NCBI GenBank assembly: GCA_031274845.1
Contig: JAISPN010000309.1
Span: 1 to 7,840 of the forward strand
Length of the DNA stretch: 7,840 nt
DNA from: Acidobacteriaceae bacterium
GTDB lineage: Bacteria > Acidobacteriota > Vicinamibacteria > Vicinamibacterales > CAVVIG01
Reading direction: 5' to 3'
This document shows positions 1 through 7,109 of this stretch, one piece after another; within the stretch, counting starts at the first letter, position 1; the number at the start of each line of letters is the position of its first letter. The translations under genes and the position numbers were made by a program. Under the pieces are notes generated by a model. It was not told the DNA's origin. It did no database searches and saw only the letters and a list, made by a program, of their open reading frames with translations.

Positions 1-1
1 C

Positions 2-172
2 GTGCTCATCGTCATCTCACGGGTGCGGAATCTGGCGCGCCGCCTGACGGTGCCGCCCAACCACTACGGCGAAGCCCGCCGCCTGCTGCGCGACAAGATC
101 GGCGAGCACGAGATCCACTTCACCGGCACCGGCCTGGACTTGGGCGTCCACGACGCACGCGACGACGCGTAG
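2..172 (+). CDS. C-terminal fragment of an unrecognised protein (5' end outside window)
   Basis: An open frame enters from the left edge and ends at TAG 170-172, giving the last 56 residues of a protein. The visible part starts with a hydrophobic stretch (VLIVIS), then a basic segment (RVRNLARRL), then a polar tail ending in DARDDA. A hydrophobic stretch followed by arginines would fit the cytoplasmic end of a last transmembrane helix, so the parent may be an inner-membrane protein; this is inference from a short fragment. I recognise no family motif. Codon use matches the neighbouring genes, which supports it being coding. It converges on the phosphatidyltransferase with a 17-bp gap and no terminator-like hairpin between them. 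Confidence 0.6.
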   Translation: MLIVISRVRNLARRLTVPPNHYGEARRLLRDKIGEHEIHFTGTGLDLGVHDARDDA

Positions 173-189
173 GTGCGCCTGGCGAGAGT

Positions 190-1047
190 CTATTTTCCGA
201 GCGATGTGAGCCAGCCGGCGACGCCGAGGCCGCTGGCCGTCGGGTCGCTCAGCCAGTCTGGCGGCACGAGCCAGACGAAGGCGAGGATGGCGATGACCCA
301 GATGTCGTAGGGGATGCTGGTGCGCTCGTCGGTCCAGAAGAACGCGCGGTTGATGGCGCCGCGCACGCCGTCGCGCGCTGGCATCGGCAGCGCGTTGAGC
401 GCGAGATAGGTGTAGTAGATGCGGTTGGCGACGGTGAGCACCGAGAGGACCAGAATCACCCACAGGATGCCCGCCATGCGGTTCGTGAACGCGCCGATCA
501 TGAAGAGGACGATGCGCTCGGGGCGTTCCATGAAGCCGACCTTGCACTTGGCGATGAGCGACTCGGCGCGCGCGCGCGCGTAGCTCGTCATGATCGAGAA
601 GATCAGCGTCAGCGCGGCGACGAGCACGTAGTCGCTCCGTCCCAGCCGCGAGTACAAAAAGATTAAGCCGGTGATGAGCGCCAGATCCGAGAAGCGGTCG
701 AGCGTGGAGTCCCAGAAGGCGCCAAACTGCGACTGCAACTGCAAGCGGTGCGCGACCTTGCCGTCGATGAAGTCGAAGATGTTGGCGACGATCATGATGA
801 CGCCGCCAAGGAGGAACCGGTGCGAGGCGAGCGCCCAGGCGGCGCCGACGTTGATGATGACGCCGACCAGCGTCAGCACGTTCGGATGAATCCGGAGCGC
901 GACGCACGTTTCGATGATGGCCTTCAGCGGGAACCAGCAGATCGTGCCGATGATCCCGGTGAAGGTGAACCGTGATTTCGGCGCAGGCGCCTGGTGCGTG
1001 TGCGGTGTGGAAGACGAATGGGCGACGGTGTCAGCGTGTGAAGGCAC
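190..1047 (-). CDS. CDP-alcohol phosphatidyltransferase, phosphatidylinositol-phosphate-synthase-like
   Basis: An integral membrane enzyme that should transfer a phosphatidyl group from CDP-diacylglycerol to an alcohol acceptor, releasing CMP. The family signature DxxDGxxAR-x8-GxxxDxxxD is present at residues 92-117: D92, D95, G96, A99, G109, D113 and D117 are all in place, but the Arg after A99 is His100 (R101 follows). These aspartates bind the metal ions and are catalytic in the family. Several hydrophobic segments follow (about 56-92, 122-152, 175-215, 247-262). The segment SYARARAE (155-162) with GFMERPER (171-178) resembles the acceptor-binding region of phosphatidylinositol- and archaetidylinositol-phosphate synthases more than E. 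coli PgsA, but the acceptor cannot be settled. The start is GTG 1047-1045: an in-frame stop at 1059-1057 rules out anything further upstream. There is no clear Shine-Dalgarno sequence. The first 25 residues are polar and His/Ser/Thr-rich. It is divergent from uvrC. Confidence 0.88.
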   Translation of the reverse strand: MPSHADTVAHSSSTPHTHQAPAPKSRFTFTGIIGTICWFPLKAIIETCVALRIHPNVLTLVGVIINVGAAWALASHRFLLGGVIMIVANIFDFIDGKVAHRLQLQSQFGAFWDSTLDRFSDLALITGLIFLYSRLGRSDYVLVAALTLIFSIMTSYARARAESLIAKCKVGFMERPERIVLFMIGAFTNRMAGILWVILVLSVLTVANRIYYTYLALNALPMPARDGVRGAINRAFFWTDERTSIPYDIWVIAILAFVWLVPPDWLSDPTASGLGVAGWLTSLGK

Positions 1048-1097
1048 GATAAAATACTAGGTTCGGACGCGAGCAGAAGCCGCGACGATAGTACTGT
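1048..1097. promoter_or_regulatory. Divergent intergenic region, putative promoters for uvrC and the phosphatidyltransferase
   Basis: This 50-bp gap lies between two divergent starts, so both promoters probably sit here or within the opposing gene. On the plus strand GATAGT (1087-1092) matches four of six bases of a -10 hexamer and lies so close to the uvrC ATG that transcription would be nearly leaderless. On the minus strand TAGTAT (1059-1054) also matches four of six. Neither has a good -35, and neither gene has a clear Shine-Dalgarno sequence. The location is solid by gene orientation; the exact hexamers are guesses. Confidence 0.35.
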
Positions 1098-2912
1098 ATG
1101 GCCATCCGCGAACTCAAGGATCAGATTGCCCGGCTGCCCGAACAGCCCGGCGTCTACCTCTATTTCAACGCGGACGGCGAGACGATTTACGTCGGCAAGG
1201 CGCGGGCGCTGCGCGACCGGGTCCGCAACTATCTGGGCGCCTACGGGAACAGCCCCAAGACGGACGCGCTTCTTGACGAGATCGTTCGTCTCGAATTTAT
1301 CGTCACCGACTCGGTCGTCGAGGCGCTCGCGCTCGAGAACAATCTGATCAAGCAGCGGAGTCCGAAGTACAACATCCTCCTCCGCGACGACAAGAGTTAT
1401 CCGTACCTGCAGCTGACGACCGGCGAGCGTGTGCCGCGCATCCTCGTCGCGCGCCGTGTCGAGCGCGACGGCAGCTTCTATGCCGGTCCATTTCTGCCGG
1501 CGAAGTTCGCGCGCAAGACGATGTCGCTCACGCACCGGCTGTTTGGCATCAGGTCCTGCAACGAAGTGATCACCGGGATGCGCAGCCGCCCCTGTCTTGA
1601 ATACGACATCAAGCGGTGCATCGCGCCGTGCGTCGAGACCATCTGTCCGCCGGAGGATTACGACCGGGCGGTGCAGTTGACGCAGCTCTTTCTCGAAGGC
1701 AAGAACGACGAGCTCGTGCGCACGCTGGAGGCGCGCATGCAGGCCGCCGCGGTTGACGAACGCTTCGAGGAGGCGGCGCAGTTGCGCGACGCCATGCGCA
1801 CCGTGCAGGCGATGCAGGACCGTCAGCAGAAGATGGCGACGGTGGAGCTGGGGCATCGCGATGTCTTCGGCATGAAAGTGGGGCCGGGGGGCGCGGTCGT
1901 GCAGGTGTTTCAGGTGCGGCATGGCCGTGTCGTCGAGCGGATTGAACTCGGGAGCGAAAGCGACGCCGGCGAACGTGACGCGGAAGTGCTCGAAGCGGCG
2001 CTGCAACAGTTCTACGAGGCGCGCGTGGCGCCGCCGGAAATCCACCTGCCGATTACGCCGGAGAATCCTGACGCGCTCGAAGCGTGGCTGGCCGCGCGCG
2101 CGGGACGCAAGGTGCGGCTCGTCGTTCCGCAGCGTGGCGAGAAGCGCGGCTTGCTCGACCTTGCGAATCGCAATGCGTCCCTCGCGTACCAGACGCGGAT
2201 GAATCAGGATGCGACGGCGCAGTTCACCGCGCTCGAAACGTTGCAGTTGGTGTTGTCGCTGCCGTCGTTGCCGCGTCGCATCGAGTGCTTCGACATCTCG
2301 ACGCTGCAGGGGAGCGAAACGGTCGCGTCCATGGTGGTGTGCGAAGACGGACGCATGCGCCCGCGCGAATACCGGAAGTTCCGGATCAAGACATCCGCGC
2401 CGCTTCCCGCGCCGGACGATTTTGCCGCGATGCGCGAAGTCGTCGGCCGCCGGTATCGCGCCTTGCTCGAAGATGGCGGTCCGTTTCCGGATCTGATCTT
2501 GATCGATGGCGGCAAAGGGCAGTTGAACGTCGCCTACGACGCGCTGGAACAGCTCGGTCTTGCGAATCTCGTGGCCGTTGGCATTGCCAAAAAAGAAGAG
2601 CTGCTGTTCACGCGCCATGACGATCGTCCCATCGCGCTAGGCGAGCACGATCCGGCGCTGCTGCTCCTCAAACGGATTCGCGACGAGGCGCACCGGTTTG
2701 CCGTGACGTTTCATCGCAAGGCGCGCGCGATGCGCGATTTAACCTCTGAGCTCGATCATGTGCCCGGTGTCGGGCCGCGACGCCGGCGGACGTTGCTGAC
2801 GCGGTTTGGCAGTCTCTCCGGTGTGCGCCGCGCGACACGCGAGGAACTGGCCGCGCTTGTCGGGCCAAAAGTCGCCGATGCGATTCTTGCCTTTTTCTCA
2901 AGCCAGACTTAA
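1098..2912 (+). CDS. uvrC: UvrABC system protein C (excinuclease subunit C)
   Basis: UvrC is recruited to the UvrB-DNA complex at a lesion and makes both the 3' and 5' incisions of nucleotide excision repair. At 604 residues it is close to E. coli UvrC (610). The N-terminal GIY-YIG nuclease shows GVY 18-20, YVG 31-33, Arg39 and Glu80 in LENN. Four cysteines, C154, C166, C174 and C178, match the positions reported as iron-sulfur ligands in E. coli UvrC. A UVR motif (about 203-238, with ERFEEAAQLRD) is the UvrB-binding part. The RNase H-like C-terminal nuclease has Asp399 in CFDIS, Asp470 in LILIDGGKGQ and His539 in FHRKAR. Tandem helix-hairpin-helix motifs end the protein (PGVGPRRRR 555-563 onward). 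No residue looks missing. ATG 1098 gives the expected N terminus although no Shine-Dalgarno sequence precedes it. It is the first gene of the plus-strand run. Confidence 0.98.
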   Translation: MAIRELKDQIARLPEQPGVYLYFNADGETIYVGKARALRDRVRNYLGAYGNSPKTDALLDEIVRLEFIVTDSVVEALALENNLIKQRSPKYNILLRDDKSYPYLQLTTGERVPRILVARRVERDGSFYAGPFLPAKFARKTMSLTHRLFGIRSCNEVITGMRSRPCLEYDIKRCIAPCVETICPPEDYDRAVQLTQLFLEGKNDELVRTLEARMQAAAVDERFEEAAQLRDAMRTVQAMQDRQQKMATVELGHRDVFGMKVGPGGAVVQVFQVRHGRVVERIELGSESDAGERDAEVLEAALQQFYEARVAPPEIHLPITPENPDALEAWLAARAGRKVRLVVPQRGEKRGLLDLANRNASLAYQTRMNQDATAQFTALETLQLVLSLPSLPRRIECFDISTLQGSETVASMVVCEDGRMRPREYRKFRIKTSAPLPAPDDFAAMREVVGRRYRALLEDGGPFPDLILIDGGKGQLNVAYDALEQLGLANLVAVGIAKKEELLFTRHDDRPIALGEHDPALLLLKRIRDEAHRFAVTFHRKARAMRDLTSELDHVPGVGPRRRRTLLTRFGSLSGVRRATREELAALVGPKVADAILAFFSSQT

Positions 2913-2923
2913 CCTGTACGACC

Positions 2924-3562
2924 TTGCCCGGTCCCGATCTCTCACAGGTGGTCATCACATTCCTCGTGTTGCTCTGTTCGCTGACAGTGCATGAGGCGGC
3001 GCACGCGTGGTCGGCTGACAGGCTGGGCGATCCGACGGCGCGACTGCTGGGCCGCCTGTCGTTTAATCCTTTGGTACACGCGGATCTGGTGGGAACGGTG
3101 TTGTTGCCGCTCATGGCGATTGCCAGTGGATTGCCGATCATCGGTTGGGCGAAGCCGGTGCCGGTGAACGTGTCGCGGTTGCGGCACGGGCGCCGCGATT
3201 TCGTGCTCGTGTCGGCGGCGGGGCCCGCGAGTAATTTTCTCATCGCCCTTGTCGCGGCGGCGGGGATCAAGGCGCTCAGAACCTTGGCGACGCCTGATGC
3301 GTTGAGCGCGATGATGCCGCTGGCCCGAATGCTGCCGGGGGCGCTGTTTGTGAATTTGCTGCTGGCGTTCTTCAACATGATTCCGGTGCCGCCGCTCGAT
3401 GGAGGCAACGTCGTGAGCGGCTTGCTGTCCAATAACGGGGCGCGTCTTTTCGATCGGCTGCGGCCGTACGGATTTCTCCTCATCTACGCGGTTGTGCTCA
3501 CGCCGGTGTTCGACTACGTCGTGGCGCGGCCGGCGATGTTCTTCTTCTCGCTGCTGACGTAA
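2924..3562 (+). CDS. Site-2 protease family (M50) zinc metalloprotease, membrane protein
   Basis: A short intramembrane zinc protease of the compact M50B type, without PDZ domains. HEAAH at 23-27 in the first hydrophobic helix supplies two zinc-ligand histidines and the catalytic Glu24. NMIPVPPLDGG at 151-161 supplies the third ligand, Asp159. Further hydrophobic stretches lie at about 54-75, 93-118, 136-155 and 183-210. The 212-residue length is typical of this small class, which cleaves substrates within the membrane; its substrate is not evident. The TTG 2924 start, 11 bp after uvrC, has no Shine-Dalgarno sequence; GTG at 2948 (Val9) is an alternative that would shorten the N-terminal lead before the first helix. 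The low-quality start suggests translation depends on coupling to uvrC. Its stop codon overlaps the trpS start, a linkage seen in several bacterial phyla. Confidence 0.93.
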   Translation: MPGPDLSQVVITFLVLLCSLTVHEAAHAWSADRLGDPTARLLGRLSFNPLVHADLVGTVLLPLMAIASGLPIIGWAKPVPVNVSRLRHGRRDFVLVSAAGPASNFLIALVAAAGIKALRTLATPDALSAMMPLARMLPGALFVNLLLAFFNMIPVPPLDGGNVVSGLLSNNGARLFDRLRPYGFLLIYAVVLTPVFDYVVARPAMFFFSLLT

Positions 3563-4593
3563 TGGCATCAATGACACTAGCCGGTTCGTCCTCTTCTTCC
3601 GCTCGTCCTCGTGTCGTGTCCGGCATGCGGCCGACGGGACAACTTCACCTCGGTCACCTGATCGGCGCGCTCGGGAACTGGGTGCCGCTGCAGCAACGCT
3701 ACGACTGCTTCTATTTCGTCGCCGACTGGCACGCGCTGACGAGCGACTACGCCGATACGAGCCGGTTGACGGCCCACGCGTACGAGAACGTGGCCGACTG
3801 GATTGCGGCGGGGATCGATCCCGAGCGGAGCACGATCTTCGTGCAGTCGCTCGTGCCCGAACACGCCGAGCTGTATCTGCTGCTCTCGATGGTCGTGCCG
3901 GTGCCGTGGCTCGAACGTGTGCCGACGTACAAGGAGCAGCAGGAGAACCTCAAGGACAAAGACCTCTCGTCGATCGGGTTCCTGGGGTATCCGCTGCTGC
4001 AAACGGCGGACGTGGCGCTCTACGACGGACAGTTCGTGCCCGTGGGCGAGGACCAAGTCGCGCATCTGGAGCTGGCTCGCGAGAGCGTGCGGCGCTTCAA
4101 TAATTTCTTTGGCGAGGTACTCGTCGAGCCGCAGCCGATGCTGACGAAATTCGCGCGTCTGCCTGGGCTCGACGGCGACAAGAAGATGAGCAAGAGCCTC
4201 GGCAACACGATTCATCTCTCGGACTCCGCCGCCGATGTGATGAAGAAGGTCCGGTCGATGTACACCGATCCGAAGCGGACGCGCGCCGACATTCCGGGCA
4301 CCGTCGAAGGCAACCCGGTGTTCACGTATCACGACGCCTTCAACACGAACACGGCCGAGGTCGACGATCTCAAGGCGCGCTATCGTGCCGGCAAGGTGGG
4401 CGACGTCGAGGTGAAGACGACGCTTGCGAATGCGTTGAACGCGCACCTCGAACCGATCCGTCAGCGCCGGACCGAACTGCTGTCGGCGCCGGAGCGTCTC
4501 AGGGAGATCGTGTTCGACGGCTCCGCGCGCGCGCGAACAATCGCGGTCGAGACCTTGGACCGCGTGCGCGACGCCATGAAGATCAGGTACTGA
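3562..4593 (+). CDS. trpS: Tryptophan--tRNA ligase
   Basis: A cytoplasmic class I aminoacyl-tRNA synthetase that activates tryptophan with ATP and loads it on tRNA-Trp. The HIGH-type signature is HLGH at 29-32 within GMRPTGQLHLGHL, and the KMSKS loop is exact at 208-212, together forming the ATP site. LLQTAD (145-150) places Asp150 where the family recognises the tryptophan indole nitrogen, and VGEDQ (161-165) is also conserved. At 343 residues it is near the usual 325-350. The first 17 residues are a Ser-rich extension before the Rossmann fold. ATG 3562 shares one base with the protease stop (TAATG), which implies translational coupling; no Shine-Dalgarno sequence is present, and a second ATG at 3571 could also serve. 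A 4-bp gap separates it from scpA. Confidence 0.98.
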   Translation: MASMTLAGSSSSSARPRVVSGMRPTGQLHLGHLIGALGNWVPLQQRYDCFYFVADWHALTSDYADTSRLTAHAYENVADWIAAGIDPERSTIFVQSLVPEHAELYLLLSMVVPVPWLERVPTYKEQQENLKDKDLSSIGFLGYPLLQTADVALYDGQFVPVGEDQVAHLELARESVRRFNNFFGEVLVEPQPMLTKFARLPGLDGDKKMSKSLGNTIHLSDSAADVMKKVRSMYTDPKRTRADIPGTVEGNPVFTYHDAFNTNTAEVDDLKARYRAGKVGDVEVKTTLANALNAHLEPIRQRRTELLSAPERLREIVFDGSARARTIAVETLDRVRDAMKIRY

Positions 4594-4597
4594 GGGG

Positions 4598-5404
4598 ATG
4601 ACGACAGAACCTCAGGATTTCGAATCGTCGCTCGAGGCGATTCCGATTTACCTCGAAAACTTCGAGGGGCCGCTCGATCTGTTGTTGCACCTCATCAAGA
4701 AGAACGAGGTGAACATCTACGACATTCCGATCGCGCTCATCACGCAGCAGTATCTCGAAGCGATCAAGCTGCTGCAGGAACTGAATCTCGACATCGCCGG
4801 TGAATTTCTGGTGATGGCGGCGACGCTCATCCACATCAAGTCGAAGATGCTGCTGCCGCGTCCGGAAACCGCGGCGGGCGTCGATGGCGAGATCGAGGAA
4901 GATCCGCGCGACGCGCTGGTGCGGCGTCTGCTCGAACATCAGAAGATCAAGGCGGCGGCGGAACTGCTGCACGAGCGCGAGCAGCTTCGCGCCGCGCAGT
5001 GGCAGCGCCCTGATGAACGCGTGGCGGCGATTGCTGGCGACGAATACGAGCCGGAACTCGAAGTCGATCTCTTCAGCCTGCTGAGCGCGTTTCAAAAAGT
5101 GGTGGAACGCGCGCGGTCGCGGCCGAAGGTGCTGCTTCCGCCAGAGCAGATTCCGCTCGAAGTGCGGATCGACCAGTTGCTGGTGCGGCTCTCCGAGCAC
5201 GAGGCGTGCGGCTTTGAAGATCTCTTTGCCGACGTGGACGAGCGCAGCGGCCTCATCGTGACGTTTTTGGCGCTGCTCGAGATGATCCGTTTGAAGTTGA
5301 TTCGCGTCTTTCAGTCGGGGAGCTTCGGTCCGATCCGCGTGTACAAACGTCCGCGGCCAGCCGATGCGCCGCATCCGATTGGTGATCCGGAGGGTGGAGC
5401 GTGA
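4598..5404 (+). CDS. scpA: Segregation and condensation protein A (kleisin)
   Basis: ScpA is the kleisin that closes the SMC ring and, with ScpB, organises and segregates the chromosome. The hallmark N terminus is present: FEGPLDLLLHLIKKNEVNIYDIPI within residues 22-45, then helices through LVMAATLIHIKSKMLLP (71-87), the part that binds the SMC neck. The middle (about 90-180) is charged and helical, as expected for the linker contacted by ScpB. A C-terminal winged helix (about 186-250, including VTFLALLEMIRLKLI) would bind the SMC head. At 268 residues it is a normal length. The ATG lies 4 bp after the trpS stop; AGG at 4585-4587 is a weak Shine-Dalgarno candidate, and the GAGGGG directly abutting the ATG is too close to work as one. 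The stop overlaps scpB by 4 bp. Confidence 0.97.
   Translation: MTTEPQDFESSLEAIPIYLENFEGPLDLLLHLIKKNEVNIYDIPIALITQQYLEAIKLLQELNLDIAGEFLVMAATLIHIKSKMLLPRPETAAGVDGEIEEDPRDALVRRLLEHQKIKAAAELLHEREQLRAAQWQRPDERVAAIAGDEYEPELEVDLFSLLSAFQKVVERARSRPKVLLPPEQIPLEVRIDQLLVRLSEHEACGFEDLFADVDERSGLIVTFLALLEMIRLKLIRVFQSGSFGPIRVYKRPRPADAPHPIGDPEGGA
5389..5394 (+). promoter_or_regulatory. Strong ribosome binding site for scpB
   Basis: GGAGGG lies inside the last codons of scpA, six bases before GTG 5401. It is the best Shine-Dalgarno match in the window and decides the GTG start of scpB over the internal ATG at codon 52. It lets scpB be initiated independently as well as by coupling from scpA. Confidence 0.7.
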
Positions 5405-6231
5405 GCGAGGAGCAGGACGCCGTCGTGGCGGAGCAGGCGGTGGAGGCGGATGAACAGGTGGTCGTCATCGACATCGAGCGTGAGCCGTCGGCGCTTGCCG
5501 AGCCGTCAGTCGACGAGACGCAGACGAGTGACGATCTATCGCTCGACGAGGTCATGGCTGTTGACGCCGCCGACGCGCGTCAGCCATCCGCGGAGTTGAA
5601 GGCGATTGTCGAGGCGCTCATCTTCGCGTCGCCCGATCCGTTGTCGCTCAAGGCGATCGCGAAGTTGCTCGAAGATGAGCCCAAAGACGAAGTGCAGTTG
5701 GCAATCGAGGGGCTGAAGCAGGACTACGAGCGTCCCGGCGGCTTGCAGTTCGTCGAAGTGGCGGGCGGCTATCAGATCGTCACGCGTCCCGACCTGCACG
5801 AATGGGTGCGGCGGCTCTTTCACGAGCGGACGACGCAGAAGCTGTCGGTGCCCGCGCTCGAAACGCTCGCCGTCGTCGCCTATCGGCAGCCGGTGACGGC
5901 GCTCGAAGTGCAGGAGATCCGTGGCGTCAACACGTCAGGCGTGATGAACACGCTCCTGGAGCGCGGCCTCGTCAAGATCGTCGGCCGCAAGCAGGTCGTC
6001 GGCCGTCCGTTCATGTACGCGACGACGCGCGAGTTCCTGATTCGCTTTGGGCTGAACGATCTCGCCGACTTGCCGAAGGTTGAGGACATGGCCGAAGCGC
6101 TCGGCATTGAAACGCCGCTACTCACCGAGCAGTTGCCGCCCGAGGAAGAGTTGCCGCTGCTCGAACCGGAAGATGCGTCGTTCGACGCATCGAGCGCGGT
6201 CGAGGAGAGCGGCGAAGAGCCGCGCGAGTAA
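5401..6231 (+). CDS. scpB: Segregation and condensation protein B
   Basis: ScpB dimerises and wraps the ScpA linker in the SMC-ScpAB condensin complex. The core is two winged-helix domains: residues about 63-138 (LKAIVEALIFASPDPLSLKA...GGYQIVTRP) and about 143-220 (LSVPALETLAVVAYRQPVT, then EIRGVNTSGVMNTLLERGLVKIVGRK and GRPFMYATT). The core fits the family closely. It is longer than usual at 276 residues because of an acidic N-terminal extension (about 1-60, many Glu/Asp) and an acidic tail (about 240-276, LPPEEELPLLEPED and on). Both flanks look disordered. GTG 5401 is chosen because GGAGGG precedes it at ideal spacing and it overlaps the scpA stop (GTGA). It ends 27 bp before the convergent rluB stop, with no clear terminator in the gap. 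Confidence 0.96.
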   Translation: MSEEQDAVVAEQAVEADEQVVVIDIEREPSALAEPSVDETQTSDDLSLDEVMAVDAADARQPSAELKAIVEALIFASPDPLSLKAIAKLLEDEPKDEVQLAIEGLKQDYERPGGLQFVEVAGGYQIVTRPDLHEWVRRLFHERTTQKLSVPALETLAVVAYRQPVTALEVQEIRGVNTSGVMNTLLERGLVKIVGRKQVVGRPFMYATTREFLIRFGLNDLADLPKVEDMAEALGIETPLLTEQLPPEEELPLLEPEDASFDASSAVEESGEEPRE

Positions 6232-6258
6232 GCGGCCCTTCGATATTCAGCGCGACCG

Positions 6259-7101
6259 TCAGCGTGAAGTGCGGCTGGCCGCGGACGGTTTGGTCCGCCG
6301 TGACGTCGGGCGCGCGGTCTTTGGCGTGTCGGCGCTGGAGACGGCGGCGCGTTTGAGCGCGGCGATTTCCGGGATGGTCAGGTTTCGCCAGTGGCCGCTT
6401 TTGAGCCGGCTGTCGCGGAGCGGACCGATGGCCACGCGCTTCAACTGATCGACCGGATGGCCGATCGCATCGAACATATTCCGCACCTGCCGGTTTCGTC
6501 CTTCGTGGATCGTGATCCGCAGTGTGGAGTGCCGCTCGTCGCGTCCCGGCAGCATCTGCACGATGGCTGGTTGCGTGCGCCGCCCTTCAATCGTGACGCC
6601 TTTCACGAGCCGTTCGATGTCGTGCCGATCGGGGATGCCGAGGACGTTCGCTTCGTAGACGCGCGGGACGCCGTGGCGCGGGTGCGTGAGCTGCTCGGCG
6701 AGCGCGCCGTCGTTGGTGAGCAAGAGGAGCCCTTCCGAGTCGTAGTCGAGACGTCCGATCGGGTAGACGTACTCGCCGATCCCTTGCAGGAGGTCCATCA
6801 CGGTGGGACGCTTCTGCGGGTCCGATCGCGTCGTGACGTAGCCGCGCGGCTTGTTGAGCAGCAGATAGCGGTGACGTTCCGCGACTTTGATTCGGCGTCC
6901 GTCGACGCGGATGTCGTCCTCGGCCGGATCGGCTTTGGTGCCGAGTTCTCGAATCGTGACGCCGTTGACCGTGACGCGCCCCTCGACGATCAGTTGTTCC
7001 GACGCGCGCCTCGACGCGACGCCTGCTTGCGACAGAATCTTTTGCAGCCGTTCCACGCTAGTGATTCTCTCAAAGATTGGGTCATCTGGTGATTGGGTCA
7101 T
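6259..7101 (-). CDS. rluB: 23S rRNA pseudouridine synthase, RsuA/RluB family
   Basis: A cytoplasmic enzyme that isomerises uridine to pseudouridine in rRNA; RluB acts on 23S rRNA near the peptidyl-transferase centre. An S4 RNA-binding domain opens the protein (ERLQKILSQAGVASRRASE at 17-35, then VEGRVTVNG). The catalytic motif GRLDYDSEGLLLLTNDG (116-132) carries the nucleophile Asp119, and EGRNRQVRNM (200-209) is the conserved late motif. A basic Ser/Thr/Arg tail (about 252-280) follows, as in many RluB proteins. RluB rather than RluE/F or RsuA is inferred from overall form and from the scpA-scpB neighbourhood. The start is uncertain: ATG 7101 has an SD-like GGAGAGG, but its first nine codons lie in repeat sequence; GTG 7056 (Val16) would give the usual short lead into ERLQK. 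It is reversed relative to scpB and cmk, which is unusual. Confidence 0.93.
   Translation of the reverse strand: MTQSPDDPIFERITSVERLQKILSQAGVASRRASEQLIVEGRVTVNGVTIRELGTKADPAEDDIRVDGRRIKVAERHRYLLLNKPRGYVTTRSDPQKRPTVMDLLQGIGEYVYPIGRLDYDSEGLLLLTNDGALAEQLTHPRHGVPRVYEANVLGIPDRHDIERLVKGVTIEGRRTQPAIVQMLPGRDERHSTLRITIHEGRNRQVRNMFDAIGHPVDQLKRVAIGPLRDSRLKSGHWRNLTIPEIAALKRAAVSSADTPKTARPTSRRTKPSAASRTSR
7075..7101. repeat. Two direct copies of an 11-bp unit at the rluB 5' end
   Basis: GATTGGGTCAT occurs at 7075-7085 and again at 7091-7101, separated by CTGGT. Read on the minus strand the copies make up the first nine codons of the longer rluB reading frame. The style resembles short satellite-like intergenic repeats and abuts the hairpin at 7116-7143. 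The repetition is seen directly; that it belongs to a dispersed family is inference. Confidence 0.7.
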
Positions 7102-7109
7102 TGGTACGC

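Noticed and set aside
565..580. Alternating GC run
   Set aside because: It encodes the ARARAE segment of the phosphatidyltransferase; codon bias plus Ala/Arg repetition explains it.
1088..1099. Near-palindrome ATAGTACTGTAT before uvrC as a possible LexA/SOS box
   Set aside because: It does not match a LexA box I know for this type of organism, and uvrC is usually not SOS-controlled; the match is too short.
924..2618. A 564-codon open frame antisense to uvrC
   Set aside because: Its product is Arg/His/Leu-rich with no family motif, and it lies exactly opposite a fully conserved uvrC. It is the expected mirror of GC-rich codon bias.
3577..4446. Long antisense frame opposite trpS (and similar ones at 17-907, 2942-3577 and 4583-5374)
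   Set aside because: Same strand-mirror effect; each covers a well-supported gene and shows arginine-rich low-complexity translation.
6281..6298. Hairpin GCGGAC-N6-GTCCGC near the scpB/rluB convergence
   Set aside because: Only a 6-bp stem, no T-run, and it lies inside the rluB coding tail; not enough to call a terminator.
6391..7092. A 233-codon plus-strand frame that would restore co-direction with scpB and cmk
   Set aside because: The minus strand here carries the complete S4 and pseudouridine synthase motifs, so the plus-strand frame is the shadow.
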